NCBI GenBank assembly: GCA_023444705.1
Contig: JAEXMB010000082.1
Location: 1-29,145 of the forward strand
Direction: 5' to 3'
Length of the DNA: 29,145 bases
Source: Pseudomonadota bacterium
GTDB taxonomy: Bacteria > Pseudomonadota > Alphaproteobacteria > Micavibrionales > UBA2020
Position numbers and translations under genes: made by a program. A model generated the notes under the pieces. It saw nothing but the letters and a program-made list of their open reading frames with translations, did not search any database and had not been told where the DNA came from. Positions 1 through 7,983 of this stretch are shown here, one piece after another. How positions within the stretch are numbered: position 1 is the stretch's first letter; each line of letters starts with the position of its first letter.

Positions 1-1071
1 TAGACAGGTCGTTGCTTTCATGGTCAGCAGCATGCGGCGCACGTCGGCGTGTTCGATGATGGGAACACGCTTGCCCGACTTGTCGCCAAGCTTGGTCGAC
101 TGGATACGCTCCTTGGCGTAGTTGAGCGCGTGCTGGTACGCGGTCTCGCACAGGCCCACGCCCTGCAGGCCCACGCCGATGCGCGCATTGTTCATCATGG
201 TGAACATGTTCTTGAGGCCCTCGCCCGGCTTGCCGAGCAGATAGGCGACGGCACCTTCGTTTTCACCATAGATCATGACGCAGGTGGGCGAGCCGTGGAT
301 GCCGAGCTTGTGTTCCAGCGACACGGCCTTGGCGTCGTTGCGCTTGCCGGGCGTACCGTCGGCGTTGAGGATGAATTTCGGCACGATGAACAGGCCAAGG
401 CCATCGTTGCCCTCTGGCATGCCATCAATGCGCGACAGCACAAGGTGGATGATGTTGTCGGTGAAATCGTGTTCGCCCCAGGTGATGTAAATCTTCTGGC
501 CCTTCATCAGGTAGTGGTCGCCATTGAGCTTGGCCGTGGTGCGCATAGAGGCAAGATCGGTGCCCGCGTGCGGTTCGGTCATCTGCATGGTGCCCGTCCA
601 CTCGCTGCTGATCATCTTGGGCAGGTAGGTGTGCTTTTGCTCCTCGGTGCCGTATTTTTCGATCGCCTCGATCGCGGCCTGGCTGAGCAGCGGGCAGAGG
701 CTGAGCGCCAGATTGGCCGATTGCCACATCTCGTTCACCGCCATGCCAAGCGCCCAGGGCATGCCCTGCCCGCCGTGATCGGGGGCGAAGGACAGGCTGT
801 TCCACGCACCGTCGCGGTATTGTTTGTAGGCGTCCTTGAAACCGGGCGGCGTCACCACGTCGTTGCCGTTGAGCTTGGACCCCGTGCGGTCGCCCGCGAC
901 GTTGGTCGGCGCCCAGACGTTGCCGGATAGCTTGGCGGCCTCGGTCAGCACGGCTTCGATCATGTCGGGCGTCGCGGTTTCGGCGAAAGCGGGCAATGCC
1001 GCCAGCTTGTCGATTTCCGCCGCATGGGCGAGCGCGAAGTGCATGTCTTTCAGGGGTGCTGCATAAGCCAT
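1..1071 (-). CDS. Acyl-CoA dehydrogenase, DmdC/FadE-like (partial, C-terminus outside the window)
   Basis: The visible 357 codons are the N-terminal part of a flavin-dependent acyl-CoA dehydrogenase, which introduces the alpha-beta double bond into acyl-CoA thioesters. The start MAYAAPLKDMHFAL resembles the extra N-terminal segment of the long (about 590 residue) DmdC/FadE-type enzymes. It is followed by the typical central blocks: MTEPHAGTDL (FAD and substrate domain), GQKIYITWGEHDF, EHKLGIHGSPTCVM, and NNARIGVGLQGVG at the start of the C-terminal helical domain. The catalytic base region lies beyond the window edge. The substrate cannot be told: DmdC acts on methylmercaptopropionyl-CoA, but many relatives act on fatty acyl-CoA. 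The gene is divergent from the transglycosylase gene, and a TATAAT box lies 45 nt upstream of the start. Confidence 0.9.
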   Translation of the reverse strand, partial: MAYAAPLKDMHFALAHAAEIDKLAALPAFAETATPDMIEAVLTEAAKLSGNVWAPTNVAGDRTGSKLNGNDVVTPPGFKDAYKQYRDGAWNSLSFAPDHGGQGMPWALGMAVNEMWQSANLALSLCPLLSQAAIEAIEKYGTEEQKHTYLPKMISSEWTGTMQMTEPHAGTDLASMRTTAKLNGDHYLMKGQKIYITWGEHDFTDNIIHLVLSRIDGMPEGNDGLGLFIVPKFILNADGTPGKRNDAKAVSLEHKLGIHGSPTCVMIYGENEGAVAYLLGKPGEGLKNMFTMMNNARIGVGLQGVGLCETAYQHALNYAKERIQSTKLGDKSGKRVPIIEHADVRRMLLTMKATTCL

Positions 1072-1115
1072 AGGGTGATCTGCTCCGTCAGGTAAAAGGC
1101 GTTTGGTCGGCGATG

Positions 1116-1121
1116 ATTATA
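1116..1121 (-). promoter_or_regulatory. Candidate -10 box for the acyl-CoA dehydrogenase gene
   Basis: The minus strand reads TATAAT here, 45 nt upstream of the start codon at 1071. The hexamer 17 nt further upstream is TGGCGA, a poor -35, so the call rests mainly on the perfect -10 and its position. Confidence 0.35.
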
Positions 1122-1254
1122 GACGGCAGAGGTTAATATCGCCACCTCGGCAGAATTTTCCCGAACATAGCGCCGCCGTCTGGCACGGCGTTTGCAAAGA
1201 TATACCCGAAGACAAGAGGCCTTAAGGCCCGTCTGTAGGGTAGGGAATTGTGCC

Positions 1255-2241
1255 ATGACGACCACTTTTGCACAAAATATTCAAAAATATCAGCAGCTTG
1301 CTGGTAGCAAAATCACGTCTGCGGTCGCCAATGCGGCTAAAAAGACGGGGGTCGATTTCTCCTTCCTGATGCAAAAGGCGCAGACCGAGAGCAGCTTTAA
1401 CCCCACCGCCAAGGCAAAAAGTTCCTCCGCCACCGGCCTCTACCAGTTCATCGACCAGACCTGGCTGAGCATGGTCAAGAAATACGGCGAGAAATACGGA
1501 CTGGACGAACAGGCCGCCAAAATCGACATGCAGGGCGGCAAGGCCGTGGTCAGCGACCCCGTCGCGCGCAAGCAAATTCTCGACCTGCGCAAGAACCCCG
1601 AAATTTCCGCCCTGATGGCGGGCGAGTTCACCGCCGAGAATAAAAACTACCTTGAATGCTCGACCAACTGCGAGGTCGGCAATACCGAGCTTTACCTCGC
1701 CCACTTCATGGGTGCGGGCGGTGCCGCCAAGTTCCTCAACAGCCGCGACATCAACGGCAGCGTTTCGGCAGCACAGCTGTTCCCCGCCGCCGCCAAGGCC
1801 AATCCTTCGATTTTCTATGATCGTGCCACTGGACAAGCCAAAAGCCTGAACCAGATTTACGACCACTTCGCCAAAAAGTTTTCAGACGGAACCACATCCC
1901 CCCTCACCCAAACGGCCGCCGCCCCCTCAGCTGGCCGTCAGGGTTCCGTTCTGGCGTCTGCGACCGCCGCCCCCTCCCCCTCATCCCCCTCAAACGGGGT
2001 GGCGGCGCAGACGCTTGCTCTTTCCGCGGACGATCTCGCCCGCCTGCCCGTCTTTGATGACGAAAACGATGCCGATGATATTATCTGGAACGACGATCCG
2101 CGTTTTTACGGCACGCTGAATACCGGCAACAGCACGTTGCAACGCCTCTCCCCCGTCACCATCATGGCGATGACGCAGATGCAGGAAGTGCTTGGCGACC
2201 TCAAAGGCGAGGTCAAGGAAAGCCGCCGCTATAATTCGTAA
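1255..2241 (+). CDS. Lytic transglycosylase, SLT domain, no visible signal peptide
   Basis: The 328-residue product carries a lysozyme-like SLT domain at about residues 33-190, which cleaves the MurNAc-GlcNAc bond of peptidoglycan to 1,6-anhydro products. E45 in QTESSFNP is the expected catalytic glutamate and GLYQFIDQTW (61-70) is the second SLT motif; AHFMGAGGAAKFL follows. The start at 1255 is preferred over an in-frame upstream start at 1192 because GGGA lies a short way upstream and similarity begins here. The N-terminus MTTTFAQNIQ is not a signal peptide, so export must use another route or the enzyme acts after lysis or inside an apparatus such as the flagellum. A CSTNC pair sits next to the domain. 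The tail (about 215-328) is Ala/Pro/Ser-rich, then acidic (DDENDADDIIWNDD). Confidence 0.88.
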   Translation: MTTTFAQNIQKYQQLAGSKITSAVANAAKKTGVDFSFLMQKAQTESSFNPTAKAKSSSATGLYQFIDQTWLSMVKKYGEKYGLDEQAAKIDMQGGKAVVSDPVARKQILDLRKNPEISALMAGEFTAENKNYLECSTNCEVGNTELYLAHFMGAGGAAKFLNSRDINGSVSAAQLFPAAAKANPSIFYDRATGQAKSLNQIYDHFAKKFSDGTTSPLTQTAAAPSAGRQGSVLASATAAPSPSSPSNGVAAQTLALSADDLARLPVFDDENDADDIIWNDDPRFYGTLNTGNSTLQRLSPVTIMAMTQMQEVLGDLKGEVKESRRYNS

Positions 2242-2258
2242 ATCTCTGGCGTGAATGT

Positions 2259-3068
2259 CTAGCGCCGCGCAGGCACCGCGCACCAGCTTTGCTTGGTGCC
2301 GCCGTCATAAGAGCGCGCGAGCCCCTGAGCGACCAGGTTTTGCGCGGCATCGACGCCGCCCTGCGTGCGGATGCTGCCGAGCATGCGCCCGCCGTATTTT
2401 TCAAACTCGACGTTTGACAGCTGCACCGTCTGCCCTTCAATCAGCGCGCGCGTCGCAGACGATGCGCGCGTGGCCAATGCGGCCTCGCCGTCGCATTTGG
2501 CACGCCCGCCTTTTTCCGGCGTGTCGATGCCGCCGATGCGGATGTCGGTGGTGACGAAATATCCCGGCAGGGTTTCCGCCGCGATCTGCACCGTGTCACC
2601 GTCGGTCACGCGCACCACGCGCGCGCTGACGGGGCCGACCAGAACGTCCTGACGCGGGCGCAGCGCGCCCATATCACCGCTGACGGCATGGGGCAGGATA
2701 TTGCCGCTGGTAAAGGTCAGGTTGCGCAACACCACCGTCTGCCCGCGTGCGGGCATGGTGAAATCGGCCTCGTACATGCAGGGCTTGGGCGTGGCGGCGC
2801 TATAGGCATTGCGCAAGCAGACGCTGAGCATCGCGCGCTGGCCCGGCCAGGGCGTCGCGCTGACATGCACGACATCATGCACGCCAAGTTCGGCGGCTGT
2901 CGCGGTCACCACCGCCGTCGCCGTGATGCCGACGCCTTGCTGGGGCTGGGTGATGGGGGCTTGCATCGGCAGGGCCGGCTGCGGGCCGCGCGTCATGACC
3001 GCACCGCCGACGACAAGCGTCAGCGCGGCGGCAGAGGCGAATATCCAGCGAAGTTGGCGAAGGCGCAT
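2259..3068 (-). CDS. Secreted or membrane-anchored thermonuclease-like (SNase) protein
   Basis: The 269-residue product has a hydrophobic N-terminal segment (about 8-24), either a signal peptide or an anchor. A region of unknown function follows (about 45-145), then a staphylococcal nuclease-like OB-fold domain (148-265). The nuclease residues are in place: DGDT at 156-159, IRIGGIDTPE with R178, D182, T183 and E185, and KYGGRML with R228. These match R35, D40, T41, E43 and R87 of the Staphylococcus enzyme, so Ca-dependent cleavage of DNA or RNA in the periplasm or outside the cell is likely. Cysteines in both halves (84 and 97; 192 and 263) could form disulfides. The gene follows sppA by 74 bp with a promoter candidate in the gap, and is tail-to-tail with the transglycosylase. 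Confidence 0.82.
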   Translation of the reverse strand: MRLRQLRWIFASAAALTLVVGGAVMTRGPQPALPMQAPITQPQQGVGITATAVVTATAAELGVHDVVHVSATPWPGQRAMLSVCLRNAYSAATPKPCMYEADFTMPARGQTVVLRNLTFTSGNILPHAVSGDMGALRPRQDVLVGPVSARVVRVTDGDTVQIAAETLPGYFVTTDIRIGGIDTPEKGGRAKCDGEAALATRASSATRALIEGQTVQLSNVEFEKYGGRMLGSIRTQGGVDAAQNLVAQGLARSYDGGTKQSWCAVPARR

Positions 3069-3107
3069 AAAAAAAGGTCCGTGAAGCGGCGAAAGACTAT
3101 GGCCGCG

Positions 3108-3136
3108 ACACTAGACCTCTTTTTACGTTATGTCAA
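3108..3136 (-). promoter_or_regulatory. Candidate promoter of the SNase-like gene
   Basis: On the minus strand a perfect TTGACA (3131-3136) is followed after 17 nt by TAGTGT (3108-3113), with the start codon 40 nt downstream. The -10 is weak. It suggests the nuclease can be transcribed apart from sppA. Confidence 0.4.
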
Positions 3137-3142
3137 TGCAGG

Positions 3143-5011
3143 TCAGCGCACGCCACTGACAGGGGCCAGCAACATCGCGCGCGGGCGATCAAGCAACGTT
3201 TCAGGGCGCAGGGGCAGCATCACGCGCTCCCCCGCCAGTGCCGCGAACAGCTTTTCAACCGGCGAGCGGTGCTTGGGGAAATCCAGCACTTCGACCGTGT
3301 CTTCGGGCGCGAGGTCCGCCAGCGACTTCGCCACGCCGATGGCGGCGTCAAGACCGCCCAGCGTGTCGACCAGCCCGTTCTGCTTGGCCTGCTGGCCCGA
3401 GAACACCTGCCCGCCCGCAAGTTTTTCAACCGCGGCGACATCAAGCTTGCGCCCCTGCGCTACGCGGGCAAGGAAGGCGTCGTAGGTCAGCTGCAAATGC
3501 TTGTCAAATAACGCGCGCTCATCCGCCGTCAGCGGGCGCAGGGCGGAGAGCATGTCCGCGCGCGGCGCGCTTTTGAGCGTTTCGATGTTCACGCCGATGC
3601 GATCCAGCGTACGGTCGATCACGACCTTGCCGCCGAACACGCCGATCGACCCCGTCAGCGTTGCGGGCAGCGCCACGATATGATCGGCGGCAGAGGCGAT
3701 CCAGTATCCGCCCGATGCCGCCATACCCGACATCGACACCACGACGGGAATGCCGCGCTCTTTCGCGCGCACAATCAGACGGCGGATGGCTTCGGAGGCA
3801 AAGGCCGAGCCGCCGGGGCTGTCGATGCGCAGCACGATGGCCGCGATGTCGTCGTTCTCGCGCACTTCGGCAAAGGCTTTGCGCATCGCGTCGGGGGTAA
3901 TCAGGTCGCCCGCCATCGCGCTGGCCGCACTGTCGTCGACAATCTCGCCCACCGCCGTGATCAGGGCGATGGTGTGTTTCTTGTCCTGTGCTGCGGGGCC
4001 TTCTTCGACTGTGACGGCTTTTTTCTCGAGCGCGGTTTTGATGCCCGCGAACATGCTGCCCGCACGCATGCCATCGACCTCGTCGCGGCGCAGATCAAGA
4101 TAGCCCATCAGCGGCGTGCCGCCCTTGCCCTCGGCGATGTTTTTTTGTCCGGCGCGTTTTTTCGCCTCGCTGACGGCTTCGTCAAGATAGCCCACGCGGT
4201 CGGCCAGTTTTGCGGCCACTGCCTCGTCGGCGCTGAACAGCGCGGTCGCCATCGCGGCGCGCACGTCGCCTTCGCTGATATTGCGGGCCAATGCGATGTC
4301 GCCGACCACCTGCGCGGTCAGGCTGTCAAGCACCGCCGACAAATTCTGGCGCGCGGGCGCGCTCATTGACGTTGCGGTCAGGCTTTCGGGGGCGGATTTA
4401 TAATCGCCCTTCTGGATCATGTCGGCCTGCATGCCAAGCTTGTCGAGAAGGGTTTTGAGGAAAGGCACCTGAAACGCCATGCCGGGCAGCGCGGCCCCGC
4501 CCACGGGCTGTATCCAGATTTGCGAAAACGCCGATGCCAGATAGTATTCCGACACGCCGCCCGATCCCATGCCGCCGTAATCCGCCGCATGGATCAGCGC
4601 GAATTTGTTTGACTGGCGGAACGCGATCACCGCCGCGCGCAGCTCCTGCACCTGGGCGAGCGACAGCGACAACCCGTCAAGGCGCACGACCACGCCCTTG
4701 ACGCGCTCGTCACTGCGCGCAAGCTCAAGCGCCTCGATCAGATCATGCAACGTGTCGCCCGATACCAGACGCGGATTGCTCAGGCTTGGCGGCTCGGGCA
4801 CTTCGCGCAGGTCTTCGTCAAGCGCGTAGGTCAGCACCATGTTGTCGTTTGGCGTGATGCGCGCCATCTCGCCAATGCGCGACAGCGACACCGCCAGCAT
4901 GACAAGGCTGATAACGACCATCACACCGATGGTGGCGAACAGGCGGCGCAGCCAGATCCATGCGCGGTAAGGCAGGCGGTCTGCGGTGCGGCGGCGCGGG
5001 GTGAGCGTCAT
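3143..5011 (-). CDS. sppA: Signal peptide peptidase SppA, 67-kDa type
   Basis: The 622-residue product has the length and two-domain build of E. coli SppA (618 residues), a membrane-bound serine/lysine protease that degrades signal peptides left in the inner membrane. One membrane segment lies at about 22-43, with a basic N-terminus on the cytoplasmic side. The general-base lysine is K205 in GDYKSAPE of the first S49 repeat. The nucleophile is S433 in GMAASGGYWIAS of the second repeat; the preceding RIDSPGGSAFASE block (395-407) is also conserved. Both catalytic residues are present, so the enzyme should be active. It lies upstream of the SNase-like gene on the same strand and has its own promoter candidate after the terminator at 5197-5240. 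Confidence 0.95.
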   Translation of the reverse strand: MTLTPRRRTADRLPYRAWIWLRRLFATIGVMVVISLVMLAVSLSRIGEMARITPNDNMVLTYALDEDLREVPEPPSLSNPRLVSGDTLHDLIEALELARSDERVKGVVVRLDGLSLSLAQVQELRAAVIAFRQSNKFALIHAADYGGMGSGGVSEYYLASAFSQIWIQPVGGAALPGMAFQVPFLKTLLDKLGMQADMIQKGDYKSAPESLTATSMSAPARQNLSAVLDSLTAQVVGDIALARNISEGDVRAAMATALFSADEAVAAKLADRVGYLDEAVSEAKKRAGQKNIAEGKGGTPLMGYLDLRRDEVDGMRAGSMFAGIKTALEKKAVTVEEGPAAQDKKHTIALITAVGEIVDDSAASAMAGDLITPDAMRKAFAEVRENDDIAAIVLRIDSPGGSAFASEAIRRLIVRAKERGIPVVVSMSGMAASGGYWIASAADHIVALPATLTGSIGVFGGKVVIDRTLDRIGVNIETLKSAPRADMLSALRPLTADERALFDKHLQLTYDAFLARVAQGRKLDVAAVEKLAGGQVFSGQQAKQNGLVDTLGGLDAAIGVAKSLADLAPEDTVEVLDFPKHRSPVEKLFAALAGERVMLPLRPETLLDRPRAMLLAPVSGVR

Positions 5012-5091
5012 GTCAAGAACCTTTCAAACAGGCGGCGGAAATTTTTATCAGTCTAGAGCAACATCAGCGATTGAACCAACGGTGAATCGGC

Positions 5092-5119
5092 GATATAAAC
5101 TGTGCATTCACGATGACAA
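5092..5119 (-). promoter_or_regulatory. Candidate promoter of sppA
   Basis: The minus strand reads TTGTCA (5114-5119), 16 nt, then TATATC (5092-5097). It lies after the terminator and about 80 nt upstream of the sppA start, which would give sppA its own transcription unit. Confidence 0.4.
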
Positions 5120-5196
5120 CGACAGCCACGGAACTTTTCGCGCCTTGCTTCTCCTTCGCGCGGATTGGCCAATAAAAACAGGCTGCATGCCAACGC

Positions 5197-5240
5197 AAAA
5201 AAAGACCCCGCAGGTTAACCTTGCGGTCACGTCTGCGGGG
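5197..5240 (-). terminator. Intrinsic terminator with GCAA tetraloop
   Basis: Read on the minus strand, an 8-bp stem CCCCGCAG/CTGCGGGG is topped by a 5-bp stem TGACC/GGTTA closed by a GCAA (GNRA) tetraloop. It is followed by TC and a run of seven T. The T run is only on the minus-strand side, so the terminator serves RNA coming from the aroC direction. Confidence 0.85.
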
Positions 5241-5264
5241 CAAATATATCATCGAAGCGAAGTA

Positions 5265-5311
5265 CAAAGGGCAGGCACCGTCGCAAAAGCTGTGATGGTG
5301 CTTTTCCTTTG
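5265..5311 (-). ncRNA. Structured RNA element upstream of the terminator, possible small RNA
   Basis: On the minus strand CAAAGG (5306-5311) pairs with CCTTTG (5265-5270). Inside lies a second helix GCACC/GGTGC extended by TC/GA across one A-C mismatch, with an 11-nt loop. Together with the terminator 25 nt downstream this looks like the 3' half of a stable RNA of at least 110 nt. I found no good promoter for it, and it matches no RNA family that I recognise (not tmRNA, RNase P or SRP RNA). Confidence 0.35.
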
Positions 5312-5331
5312 GAGTCGTAGTCTCTGTTGCC

Positions 5332-5340
5332 TGTGGATAA
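5332..5340 (-). promoter_or_regulatory. Perfect DnaA box (TTATCCACA)
   Basis: The minus strand carries an exact match to the high-affinity DnaA site, inside the gene-free stretch downstream of aroC. A second exact match lies at 7984-7992. There is no cluster of boxes around it, so regulation or DnaA titration is likelier than an origin. Confidence 0.45.
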
Positions 5341-5486
5341 GAGTCGAGTCTTTTTTACAAGCACCCGTTCACGAAAATTTTCCCCTTATGAATCAGCGTC
5401 CTAGAAATTGACAGGGTTCAGACTGCGCCACGCGTTATGACGCATCGCGGTAACTGTCGCGGGCGAATCGTAAAATTTATCTGCCC

Positions 5487-6554
5487 TTAGCCGATCTGTC
5501 CGCGATGGCGCAGGTAATGGTCCGCCAGCACGATCGCCAGCATGGCCTCGGCCACGGGCGTGCCGCGCAGGCCCACGCAGGGATCGTGGCGGCCTTTGGT
5601 GACGATGTCGGTTTCCTGCCCGTCCTTGGTGATCGTCTGCATCGGCGTCAGGATCGAGCTGGTCGGCTTGAAGGCCAGACGCACGACGATGTCCTGCCCC
5701 GTTGAAATACCGCCAAGAATGCCGCCCGCATTGTTGGACAGGAAATGCGGCTTGTCATCCTTGATGCGGATCTGGTCGCCATTTTGCTCCCCGCGCAGGG
5801 TGACGCAGGAAAAACCCGCGCCGATCTCAACGCCTTTGACGGCGTTGATGCCCATCATCGCCTTGGCGATGTCGGCGTCAAGCTTGTCGGCGACGGGTGC
5901 GCCCCAACCGGCAGGCACACCGCTGGCCACAACCTCGACAATGGCGCCGCAACTGCTGCCTGATTTGCGCAGCAGGTCGATGTGGCGTTCAAACGCCTCC
6001 ACCGCTTTGGCATCGGCGGTGTAGAAAGGATTGTTGTTGACCTCGTCCCAGTTCCAGTTGGCGCGGTCAATCGTCAGCGGGCCCATCTGCACCACGCTCG
6101 CGCGCACAGTGACGTGAGGAATGATCTTGCGCGCAATCGCGCCCGCCGCCACGCGCATCGCGGTTTCGCGCGCCGAGGCACGCCCGCCGCCGCGCGGATC
6201 GCGGATGCCGTATTTGGCGTCGTAAGTGAAATCGGCATGGCCGGGGCGGTATTTGTCTTCGATGTCGCTATAGTCTTTTGATCGCGCATCGGTATTGCGG
6301 ATCAACAGCGAGATCGGCGCACCCGTGGTCTTGCCCTGATAGGTGCCGGAGAGGATTTCAACCACATCGGCCTCTTGCCGCTGCGTGGCGAATTTATTCT
6401 GGCCGGGCTTGCGCCGGTCAAGCCACGGCTGGATGTCGGCTTCGCTCAGGTCGATATTGGGCGGGCAGCCGTCGACCACGCAGCCGATGGCAGGGCCGTG
6501 GCTTTCGCCCCAGGTGGTATAGCGGAACATGTGGCCAAAGGTATTGGCGGACAT
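5487..6554 (-). CDS. aroC: Chorismate synthase
   Basis: The 355-residue product catalyses the last shikimate step, 1,4-elimination of phosphate from EPSP to chorismate using reduced FMN. All family signatures are present: GESHGPAIG (16-24) with the proton-donating H19, H106 in RPGHADFTY, GGGRASARETAMRVAAGA (122-139), SNNAGGILGGIS (273-284) and RHDPCVGLRGTPVAEAM (322-338). The length matches the usual 350-370 residues. It is the last gene of a minus-strand operon after fabI and a VOC protein, 5 bp after the VOC stop. A terminator lies about 250 nt downstream. Confidence 0.97.
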   Translation of the reverse strand: MSANTFGHMFRYTTWGESHGPAIGCVVDGCPPNIDLSEADIQPWLDRRKPGQNKFATQRQEADVVEILSGTYQGKTTGAPISLLIRNTDARSKDYSDIEDKYRPGHADFTYDAKYGIRDPRGGGRASARETAMRVAAGAIARKIIPHVTVRASVVQMGPLTIDRANWNWDEVNNNPFYTADAKAVEAFERHIDLLRKSGSSCGAIVEVVASGVPAGWGAPVADKLDADIAKAMMGINAVKGVEIGAGFSCVTLRGEQNGDQIRIKDDKPHFLSNNAGGILGGISTGQDIVVRLAFKPTSSILTPMQTITKDGQETDIVTKGRHDPCVGLRGTPVAEAMLAIVLADHYLRHRGQIG

Positions 6555-6559
6555 GGGCC

Positions 6560-6919
6560 TTATACCCCCGGATCGTGGCGCTTGGTCAGCTCGAATTCAT
6601 GGCCGTCGGGCGCGCGCAAAACAACCGATTGCAGGGCGGGATTGGCGCGCGCGTCAGAGACCACCGTCGCACCAAGCGAGGTGGCTTTGCTCACATAAGC
6701 TTCCATCTCGTCTTCAATGACCTCGAACACCGGCACGCAACCCGAGCCGTGGTAGTCTTCGTCAAGATCGTTCAGCAAAAAGCCAAGGCGCACGTCGCCG
6801 CAATGAATGTCGTGCCAGACGTCCATCGTTGTATGCGGGGCGACGCCCAGCATTTCGCTCCAGAAAGCGGCGGAGCGCGCGGGATCTTCAACCTTGAAAT
6901 AAACGGTTCTGACTTTCAT
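6560..6919 (-). CDS. VOC superfamily (glyoxalase/bleomycin-resistance fold) protein
   Basis: The 119-residue product is a single VOC module pair: beta-alpha-beta-beta-beta starting MKVRTVYFKVEDPARSAAFW, the second half at about 62-113, and the ending APDGHEFELTKR with the usual E108 metal-ligand position. Members of this fold are metal enzymes (glyoxalase I, dioxygenases, epimerases) or drug-binding proteins, and the sequence does not say which. The gene lies between fabI (29 bp upstream) and aroC (5 bp downstream) on the same strand and is presumably co-transcribed, though no link to fatty acid or shikimate metabolism follows from that. Confidence 0.85.
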   Translation of the reverse strand: MKVRTVYFKVEDPARSAAFWSEMLGVAPHTTMDVWHDIHCGDVRLGFLLNDLDEDYHGSGCVPVFEVIEDEMEAYVSKATSLGATVVSDARANPALQSVVLRAPDGHEFELTKRHDPGV

Positions 6920-6948
6920 CCGCGCCCCCTGACGATGTAATGAAAAAT

Positions 6949-7806
6949 TTAGCCGGCGATGCCGTTGAGCAACTCCGCCGTTTGCTTGGCGCTGTCGACC
7001 TGCACCATGCCGATGGTGTTGTAGCCGCTGTCGACGTACATCACCTCGCCGGTGACACCCTGCCCCAGATCGCTGAGCAGGAACAGGCCAGCGCCGCCAA
7101 CATCCTGAATGGTGACGTTGCGGCGCAGCGGCGCGTTAAGCTCGTTCCATTTCAGGATATAGCGGAAATCGCCGATGCCGCTGGCGGCCAGCGTTTTGAT
7201 GGGGCCGGCGGAAATCGCGTTGACGCGAATGCCTTTGGGGCCGACGTCGGATGCCAGATAGCGCACCGAGCATTCAAGCGCGGCCTTGGCCACGCCCATG
7301 ACGTTGTAGTGCGGCATGACGCGCTCGGCACCATAGTAGGTCATGGTCAGCAAGCTGCCGCCATTTTTCATCAGCGGCACGGCGCGTTGCGCGACGGCGG
7401 TGAAGGAATAGACGGAGATATCCATCGTCTTGAGGAAGTTTTCGCGCGTGGTGTCAAGATACAGGCCGTCAAGCTCGTTCTTGTCGGAATAGGCAATGGC
7501 ATGCACGACGAAATCAAGTTCGCCCCATTCCTTTTCGATCTTGCTGAAGGTCGCGTCGATCGATGCGGCATCGGTCACGTCGCAGGGCAGCACCAGCGGC
7601 GCGTTGACGCTTTCCGCCAGGGGGCGCACGCGCTTTTCCAGCGCCTCGCCCTGATAGGTAAAGGCCAGCGAGGCACCTTGCTTGTGCGCCATCTCGGCAA
7701 TGCCCCAGGCGATCGAGCGGTCGTTGGCGACGCCCATGATCAGACCGCGCTTGCCCTGCATCAGCAGGCCGGGTTGGGGTTGGGGTGCGGTCGAGGTGCT
7801 GGTCAT
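6949..7806 (-). CDS. fabI: Enoyl-[acyl-carrier-protein] reductase (NADH), FabI
   Basis: The 285-residue product performs the last reduction of each fatty acid elongation cycle. It is an atypical short-chain dehydrogenase with the FabI nucleotide motif GLIMGVANDRSIAWGIA (21-37) and the active site TYYGAERVMPHYNVMGVAK, giving Y158, Y167 and K174 (Y146, Y156 and K163 in E. coli). The start at 7806 has AGGA at a workable distance; the frame is open further upstream but that extension lacks similarity. The loop corresponding to E. coli G93 reads VHAIAYSDKN, with alanine (A105) at the G93 position, which may lower triclosan affinity. First gene of the fabI, VOC, aroC operon; a TATATATA tract lies about 30 nt upstream. 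Confidence 0.95.
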   Translation of the reverse strand: MTSTSTAPQPQPGLLMQGKRGLIMGVANDRSIAWGIAEMAHKQGASLAFTYQGEALEKRVRPLAESVNAPLVLPCDVTDAASIDATFSKIEKEWGELDFVVHAIAYSDKNELDGLYLDTTRENFLKTMDISVYSFTAVAQRAVPLMKNGGSLLTMTYYGAERVMPHYNVMGVAKAALECSVRYLASDVGPKGIRVNAISAGPIKTLAASGIGDFRYILKWNELNAPLRRNVTIQDVGGAGLFLLSDLGQGVTGEVMYVDSGYNTIGMVQVDSAKQTAELLNGIAG

Positions 7807-7983
7807 CTGGTCACTATCCTGCAGGCAAGGGGTATATATAAGGAGATCGCGATTGCATGCGCGCCACGTGATGCGGCGTTGCTTGGTCATGGAATCACTT
7901 GCTGCGCCCATCCTACACGGTTTCGTTTCAGCGTCCAGCACTTGGGTTATTATGGTGAATGACACAATGGAACTTATTTTTCT

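Larger units (their letters stand above)
5012..5486. other. Gene-free stretch between sppA and aroC
   Basis: This 475-bp stretch contains no convincing coding frame. On the minus strand it holds, in order of transcription after the aroC stop, a perfect DnaA box (5332-5340), a hairpin (5265-5311), a strong intrinsic terminator (5197-5240) and a promoter candidate for sppA (5092-5119). The layout fits either an aroC 3' UTR or a separate small RNA ending at the terminator. Confidence 0.7.

Noticed and set aside
49..930. Long plus-strand open frame opposite the acyl-CoA dehydrogenase
   Set aside because: It is antisense to a clear gene, has Arg/His/Ala-rich nonsense composition and no family motif. 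GC-rich codon bias on the minus strand explains its length. The same holds for the frames at 2688-3485, 3680-4369, 6940-7962, 11903-13537 and 19276-20106.
5064..5267. 67-residue minus-strand frame between aroC and sppA
   Set aside because: It runs straight through the strong terminator at 5197-5240 and has no ribosome binding site or recognisable sequence.
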